Source: Flammeovirgaceae bacterium UBA2371
GTDB taxonomy: Bacteria; Bacteroidota; Bacteroidia; Cytophagales; Cyclobacteriaceae
Direction of reading: 5' to 3'
Length of the DNA stretch: 64,000 nucleotides
Assembly (NCBI GenBank): GCA_002345965.1
Contig: DDTF01000030.1
Span: 119,163-183,162, forward strand
Of the stretch, positions 58,994 to 64,000 are shown piece by piece. The position numbers and the translations under genes are program-made. Position 1 is the stretch's first letter. Every line of letters begins with the position of its first letter. The notes under the pieces were generated by a model. The model was not told the DNA's origin, searched no databases, and was given only the letters and a program-made list of their open reading frames with translations.

Positions 58994-61231
58994 TTGAAAT
59001 TCAGCATTTTTCTGGCCTTAGGATTCCTGGTTGCCTTTGCTTCCATCGGACAGCAAGTCAACAGAAAAACTGTATACATCAATAAAACCGATCAACTCAT
59101 TAAGATTGATGGGCAGCTGAACGAGCAAGCGTGGAAAGAGGCAATACCTGCCAAGGACTTTATACAGACTTTCCCCTACGACTCCACCCAATCTCAAACG
59201 CAATGCGAAATCTACCTCACCTACGACAAGAATAATATTTATATAGGCACCAAGTGCAACGACCTTGATCCAAGCAAGGACTTTGTCATCATCTCCCAAC
59301 GAAGAGATTTCAGGGGGCCCGGTATTGAAAGCATTAACATTCTTTTGGATCCCTTTCAAGATCAAACCAATGCTTACCAATTTGGTATTAATCCGTTGGG
59401 GGTACAAAAAGAAGGGCTTGTGGCCAATGGTGGCAATCAGTCAGAAGATTTGTCTTTAGACTGGGACAATAAATGGAGAAGTGAAGCTTTCATCGGTGAT
59501 GGTTATTGGACTTCCGAAATGGCCATTCCATTCAAGACCATTCGTTTTCCTGAAGGTTCAAAAAAATGGTACTTCAATGCTTATCGTGTTGATAGCAAAA
59601 CCAACGAGCGGGCCACCTGGAACAGAGTGCCAAGAAATTTCAGACCCTACTCCTTGTCGTACACAGGCGAATTAATTTGGGATGAACCGTTGCCAAAGCC
59701 AGGTACAAACCTCTCCATCATTCCATTTGTTTCTGGTGGCCTCGACAAAGACTTTGAGGAAAAAACCAAAACTACCTTTTCAAATGCTATCGGGGGTGAT
59801 GTAAAGATTGCTGTAACGCCATCACTCAATCTTGACCTCACACTTAATCCCGACTTCTCACAAGTAGAAGTAGACCGTCAGGTTACCAATGTGGATCGCT
59901 TCGAAATTTTCTTCCCGGAAAGGCGCCAGTTTTTCTTAGAGAACGCAGATCTCTTTGCTGCATTTGGTACAGAAGATGCCAGACCATTTTTTTCAAGAAG
60001 AATTGGCGTTGCCATTGACACTTCTACCGGATCGAACGTTCAAAACAAAATCTATGGCGGGTTCAGACTGAATGGAAAATTGAACAACCGATTGCGCATA
60101 GGTTTACTCAATATGCAAGCCGCTGAGGACAATGAAATCCAACTTCCCAGCATCAATTATACTGTGGCCGCAGTTCAGCAACAAGTATTTAGCCGATCCA
60201 ACATCTCTGCTTTTTTAATCAATAAGCAGTCATTTAATGGCACCTATACCGACAAACTGTTTGATGAGGCCGTGACCTACAACAGGGTAATGGGAATTGA
60301 CTATAACCTTGCTTCTATTACCAACAAGTGGACTGGGAAATTATTCTATCACAAAAGTTTTCAAGAGCAAAACCCCGACAAACAATATTCACAAGGCGCA
60401 TCGCTGCGATACAGTACACAAAAATGGGAAGTAGAGTGGAATCATGCCCTTATCGGTGAAAATTACAATGCTGAAGTTGGTTTTGTGAGACGTACTAACA
60501 TCAACAGCATCACGCCAAAAATTGGATACAAATTTTATCCAAAGAGAGGCATTGTTAATAATCATGGGCCAGGCAGTGACATTGAATATTTTTGGAACGG
60601 AGATGGCCGTACAGATCAGCTGATCCGGTTGAGTTATGACGTCCGATTTCAAAACAATGCCAGCGGAAGAATTTCTTACAACAACAGATTCACTAAACTG
60701 TTGAGCGATTTTGATCCTACCCGCACACCCGATGAAGAGAATCCTGTGGAACTACCTGAGGGAACGGGCTACGCCTATCAAAGTTATTGGATGCGCTTTG
60801 AGTCCGATCCACGAAAAATATTCTCCTACGAACTAAGACACTCCGGAGGTGAGTATTTTAATGGGACACGCTATGAATTCGGACCATCCCTCACCTATCG
60901 CTTTCAACCTTATGGTAGTGTGACACTCGATTATAACTACAATAGAATTAAACTGCCTTCACCCTATCCTTCCAGGGACATTCACCTGATCGGTCCGCGC
61001 ATAGACCTCACTCTTTCTAAAAAATTGTTCCTTACCAATTTCATGCAGTTCAATACGCAGAATGAAAATGTCAATATCAACGCCAGATTACAATGGCGAT
61101 TCAAACCTGCCAGCGACATGTTCATCGTTTATACCGATAATTATTTTTTCAGTTTTGAAAACCCCAACACCAACTGGATACCCCGAACACGTGCTTTGGT
61201 TTTCAAAATGACCTATTGGCTTAACCTTTAA
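58994..61231 (+). CDS. DUF5916 outer-membrane protein with CBM9-like domain
   Basis: 745 aa, TTG start at 58994. Signal peptide MKFSIFLALGFLVAFASIG. N-terminal carbohydrate-binding-family-9-like domain (about 30-210: IDGQLNEQAWKEA, YIGTKCND, SEMAIPFKTIRFPEG), then the DUF5916 region ending in a predicted 16-strand-like barrel with the motif FPERRQFFLENADLF (about 315-329) and terminal strand ALVFKMTYWLNL. Probably an outer-membrane uptake or binding protein. A paralogue begins at 63208. Confidence 0.9.
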   Translation: MKFSIFLALGFLVAFASIGQQVNRKTVYINKTDQLIKIDGQLNEQAWKEAIPAKDFIQTFPYDSTQSQTQCEIYLTYDKNNIYIGTKCNDLDPSKDFVIISQRRDFRGPGIESINILLDPFQDQTNAYQFGINPLGVQKEGLVANGGNQSEDLSLDWDNKWRSEAFIGDGYWTSEMAIPFKTIRFPEGSKKWYFNAYRVDSKTNERATWNRVPRNFRPYSLSYTGELIWDEPLPKPGTNLSIIPFVSGGLDKDFEEKTKTTFSNAIGGDVKIAVTPSLNLDLTLNPDFSQVEVDRQVTNVDRFEIFFPERRQFFLENADLFAAFGTEDARPFFSRRIGVAIDTSTGSNVQNKIYGGFRLNGKLNNRLRIGLLNMQAAEDNEIQLPSINYTVAAVQQQVFSRSNISAFLINKQSFNGTYTDKLFDEAVTYNRVMGIDYNLASITNKWTGKLFYHKSFQEQNPDKQYSQGASLRYSTQKWEVEWNHALIGENYNAEVGFVRRTNINSITPKIGYKFYPKRGIVNNHGPGSDIEYFWNGDGRTDQLIRLSYDVRFQNNASGRISYNNRFTKLLSDFDPTRTPDEENPVELPEGTGYAYQSYWMRFESDPRKIFSYELRHSGGEYFNGTRYEFGPSLTYRFQPYGSVTLDYNYNRIKLPSPYPSRDIHLIGPRIDLTLSKKLFLTNFMQFNTQNENVNINARLQWRFKPASDMFIVYTDNYFFSFENPNTNWIPRTRALVFKMTYWLNL

Positions 61232-61244
61232 ATAGATAGTTAGA

Positions 61245-62141
61245 TTAAGCCACTGACTGCAGCTCTTCTCTGTACATATCGAAATCCTTTTTCTTTCTCT
61301 TCCATCTTTTGTGTGTCCACAGCCAATAGGAGGGTTCGTTGTTGATGTCAGTTTCCAACATTCTAGTATGACGCTCACTGATCATTCCTATTTCCAGCTC
61401 ATTAGGATTCTCGCAAACAAGCCGGTATTCAATTTCATAGCGACCTCTTTTTAGTTTGTGAATGAATCCATAGATCACAGGTGTGTTATTGTCGCGTGCA
61501 AATTTCTCAGTACCAAATTGCACGCCCGTTTCCTGATTCAGGAAAGTTGTCCAATAAGGCTTTTGTTTAATGTTGGGGCACTGATCCGATCCAAAGATAA
61601 ATGCAACTGGTCGCTCATTCACTCGCTTAATAATTTCTTTGGCCTCCTCATAACTTTTCATCCACAATCCATACTTAGATCTGCTCTTGGTTATCTTCTC
61701 ATTCATGAACTCATTGTTGAGCTTTGTGTACAGCGCGAGTGGTTGATGGGGTAAATGCAAGCCCACGCTTACCGCATACAACTCCCAATTGCCATTGTGC
61801 CCTCCTACTACGGTCACATGCTGGCCGGCATCGAAATACTTTTGAAAAATTTCAGGATTGCGCTGCCCAAATCGCTTCTCCAGTTCCTTTTTGGAAATGG
61901 TAAACGCCTTTATAGACTCTACAATTAAATCACAAAAGTGAACGTAAAATTCACGTTCCGTTTTAAGATGATAGTCCTTTGTCCAATTGGGAAAAGAGTT
62001 TTGAATATTGGTTCGCACCACCTTTCTGCGATATCCAACGATCCTATAAATTATCAAATACATTACATCAGAAATCCTATAGAGTACCCAGCTGGGCAAA
62101 AGACTAAAGGGCCGAAGGACTAAATAGTATAAAAAAGGCAT
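61245..62141 (-). CDS. Lysophospholipid / lipid A acyltransferase (LpxL-like)
   Basis: 298 aa. N-terminal membrane anchor (LPSWVLYRISDVMYLIIYRIVGY), acyltransferase block I VVGGHNGNWE (HX4E) and ERPVAFIFGSDQCPN, FGTEKFARDNNTPVIYGF, as in HtrB/LpxL. It adds a secondary acyl chain to lipid A or an ornithine/amino lipid. Convergent with the DUF5916 gene; 13 bases between stops. The usual Bacteroidota homologue length is about 290-300. Confidence 0.9.
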   Translation of the reverse strand: MPFLYYLVLRPFSLLPSWVLYRISDVMYLIIYRIVGYRRKVVRTNIQNSFPNWTKDYHLKTEREFYVHFCDLIVESIKAFTISKKELEKRFGQRNPEIFQKYFDAGQHVTVVGGHNGNWELYAVSVGLHLPHQPLALYTKLNNEFMNEKITKSRSKYGLWMKSYEEAKEIIKRVNERPVAFIFGSDQCPNIKQKPYWTTFLNQETGVQFGTEKFARDNNTPVIYGFIHKLKRGRYEIEYRLVCENPNELEIGMISERHTRMLETDINNEPSYWLWTHKRWKRKKKDFDMYREELQSVA

Positions 62142-62325
62142 AGCTTGTTGTGTGACTAATCCACAATTATAGGCATATAAGTCAATAACTAAGCAATCGC
62201 TCGAAATGAATAGCTACCCTAAATAAATTACACTATGCAATATAACAGTGTTAGTCCTGGTGATTGGAATGGGGTGCACCCGTATCGTTTTGATAGGCCT
62301 GAATTCCTAGAGAATGTAAGATAGA

Positions 62326-63066
62326 TCATTGAGCATTCGAAAATAGTTTAAGCATCGATTCCTCTGAAGGTGGATTGAGTATACTTCCTTCAGCAAACTG
62401 TTCTGCATGAGGATATGTTGTATTCCTTACGCGAGTAACTGCTTGCCTGGCATTGTAGACTACATGACGAAAATTGATATCTGAGTCAATTAACAACCAA
62501 TAGGCACCCGGCTTGCCAAAAGGCATACCTACGCTGCCCGCATTGATCACTCTTTTTGTCCCTATCCTGCGATCAAATTGCATATGGGTGTGACCACAAA
62601 CGACCGCCTCTGCGTTTACATCACTGAATATGGGAAGCAGCTTTTCCTCAGGAGTTAATTTTGTAAAGTTTTCATTTTCATTTTCTGGTGTGGCGTGGCA
62701 AAAAAGTATTTTACCCAATCCATTCATGCGAAATGTGACAGTCATTGGCCAATTCAGCATTTCCTTTTGGTGACGCGGAAGTAGCTGACGGGCTGTCCAA
62801 CGAATATCTTCTACCACACTTTGTGGTAAAGATCCCTGATATCCCTTATCCATTTCTTCCAATACCGCTATCTCGCAATTTCCTTTAATAAATTGAATAG
62901 GGATTTTACAGGACAATAATCTATCCAGACATTCACGAGACATAGGACCGAGTACCACATCACCCCCTACTACAATTTGATTGACCTCTAATGCATCAAT
63001 CTCCTCAAGGACGGCCTCCAATGCAGGCAAGTTGCCATGAATATCATACACTGCTGCTACCTTCAT
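62326..63066 (-). CDS. Metallophosphoesterase (YfcE/MJ0936-like)
   Basis: 246 aa. Calcineurin-like motifs in order: YDIHGN (Asp, His), GGDVVLGP, KGNCE (Asn; His replaced by Cys), CHATPE, CGHTHMQF and NAGSVGMPFG. Small cytoplasmic phosphodiesterase; substrate unknown. Monocistronic; the 184-base gap to the acyltransferase gene contains a 29-codon frame and no clear terminator. Confidence 0.9.
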   Translation of the reverse strand: MKVAAVYDIHGNLPALEAVLEEIDALEVNQIVVGGDVVLGPMSRECLDRLLSCKIPIQFIKGNCEIAVLEEMDKGYQGSLPQSVVEDIRWTARQLLPRHQKEMLNWPMTVTFRMNGLGKILFCHATPENENENFTKLTPEEKLLPIFSDVNAEAVVCGHTHMQFDRRIGTKRVINAGSVGMPFGKPGAYWLLIDSDINFRHVVYNARQAVTRVRNTTYPHAEQFAEGSILNPPSEESMLKLFSNAQ

Positions 63067-63207
63067 TATTAGTAGAAATGTCCGATTTCGGAATCACTAA
63101 TTTAACAATTTTAAATTTCAGGAATTTCAATCCGGTTTCATCAGAAAATTTACCGAGCGTGTAAAATTTTATCACTTAATACTCAAAATCCAGCACCTTT
63201 GCAGGCT

Positions 63208-64000
63208 ATGAGGTTTTCAAAAATACTTGTTTTGTCTTTCCTACTGACCATTTCAGTTGAGTCTGCATATGCTCAAACCACTGGTCAACTTAAAACACTT
63301 CATGCCAAGGAAGCCATAGACCCCATCAAACTGGATGGCATCTTAGATGAGGCCTCCTGGCAAGATGCAGAGATGGGTGTCGACTTCTGGCAATACTGGC
63401 CCAGCGATTCCATCAGAGCCAAAACCACCACTGAAGTAAAAATCACTTATGATGAAAACTTCATCTATGTAGGCGCAAAGCTTTATCACTATAATAAAAA
63501 GAAATACATTATCAACTCTTTAAGTAGGGATTTTCAAGGTCCCGAGATTGATGGATTTCATGTGAACTTCGATACCTATTACGACAATACCAATGCTTTC
63601 AACTTTGCTATCAATCCATCGGGTGCCCAACGAGAAGGTACGATTGCCGATGGAGGAAATGGGAGTATTGATGTTTCATGGGACAACAAATGGTTTTCTG
63701 AAGTAACCGTGACGGATGACTATTGGATAGCTGAAATGGCCATCCCATTCAAAACCATCCGTTACAAAGAAGGAAGCACTGTGTGGGGCTTCAACTCCTT
63801 CCGATTGGATGGCAATGCCAACGAAAGGGTAATATGGACAAGCATTCCACAGGGTTTCTCTATGAGTTCATTGGCTTTTGATGGTGAATTGATCTTCGAC
63901 AAACCCCTTAAAAAACCAGGACCAAACATTTCCCTTATACCCTATCTGGCTGGAGGTACCTCTAAAGACTATGAAGGAAAAACACCAAGAGACAATAATC
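63208..64000 (+). CDS. DUF5916 outer-membrane protein, second copy (cut by window end)
   Basis: 264 codons are visible from ATG 63208 to the window edge. Signal peptide MRFSKILVLSFLLTISVESAYA, then the CBM9-like domain (KLDGILDEASWQDAE, YVGAKLYHYN, AEMAIPFKTIRYKEG, NERVIWTSIPQ). It aligns along its whole visible length with the 58994 gene (both contain a FQGPEID/FRGPGIE segment and AIPFKTIR), so the two are paralogues. Same strand as the first copy, separated by two minus-strand genes. The rest lies beyond the window. Confidence 0.88.
   Translation, partial: MRFSKILVLSFLLTISVESAYAQTTGQLKTLHAKEAIDPIKLDGILDEASWQDAEMGVDFWQYWPSDSIRAKTTTEVKITYDENFIYVGAKLYHYNKKKYIINSLSRDFQGPEIDGFHVNFDTYYDNTNAFNFAINPSGAQREGTIADGGNGSIDVSWDNKWFSEVTVTDDYWIAEMAIPFKTIRYKEGSTVWGFNSFRLDGNANERVIWTSIPQGFSMSSLAFDGELIFDKPLKKPGPNISLIPYLAGGTSKDYEGKTPRDNN

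Noticed and set aside
1..64000. CRISPR arrays, insertion sequences, prophage genes, rRNA
   Set aside because: No spaced direct repeats, transposase motifs, phage structural genes or rRNA sequences were seen on reading the window.

Overview
The window looks like chromosomal DNA of a Bacteroidota bacterium, probably of the Cytophagales type. This is inferred from the low-GC gene content (DUF5916 outer-membrane proteins, a DUF3127 protein, LtaS-like sulfatase genes, ECF sigma plus envelope-protein pairs), the weak Shine-Dalgarno usage with many TTG/GTG starts, and promoter elements of the TTG-N19-TAnnTTTG type. I see no rRNA, CRISPR array, insertion sequence or prophage. One tRNA is present, tRNA-Arg(CCT).

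Layout. 1-3.6 kb: the end of a beta-helix surface protein, then a convergent ECF sigma factor / Ser-Thr kinase-TPR pair. 3.6-5 kb: tRNA-Arg and hflX. 5.2-11.7 kb: a polysaccharide locus (GT4 glycosyltransferase, RmlC, Wza-like, Wzc-like tyrosine kinase, CpsB-like phosphatase, SDR epimerase). 11.8-17.7 kb: a tightly packed run of TPR protein, phosphosulfolactate synthase, DUF368 polyprenyl-phosphate transporter, aroE and uvrB. 18-25 kb: sodA, then a MocR-type regulator divergent from a five-gene cluster (EamA exporter, cupin-DinB fusion, DJ-1/PfpI, PLP decarboxylase, PaiB-like). 25-34 kb: housekeeping and small genes (BCAT, MDR oxidoreductase, GNAT, GreA-like, DUF3127, tadA, aspS, serine hydrolase, TPR lipoprotein).

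34-38 kb holds a proline-racemase-family dehydratase, a bestrophin-like protein and a YitT protein. 38.2-41.9 kb is a minus-strand envelope-lipid operon (PAP2, an LtaS-like gene split in two by tandem in-frame stops, PAP2). 42-43.9 kb holds an ECF sigma factor without a visible standard start, overlapping a TM/coiled-coil/beta-barrel protein. 44-52 kb: rhomboid protease, FKBP isomerase, MBL hydrolase, HrpB helicase, two alpha/beta hydrolases and a pirin. 52-53.8 kb: hsp20 with an unusually strong ribosome binding site, a structured non-coding stretch with two terminators, and two small overlapping genes of 59 and 57 codons. 53.9-58 kb: an M24-family protein facing a cupin-SDR-amidohydrolase operon. 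58-64 kb: a secreted Pentapeptide_3-type protein, two DUF5916 paralogues (the second cut by the window end), an LpxL-like acyltransferase and a metallophosphoesterase.

How genes work together: the polysaccharide locus supplies export machinery with a tyrosine kinase/phosphatase switch. DUF368, of the family shown to recycle polyprenyl phosphate, lies close downstream and fits the same envelope theme. The most unusual items are the LtaS-like gene interrupted by TGA-TAA with the frame kept, the MocR-linked cluster, the candidate RNA and possible RNA thermometer around hsp20, and the 10-bp-phased GTAC repeats upstream of the cupin operon. All functional statements rest on reading motifs in the translated sequence; no database search was possible.
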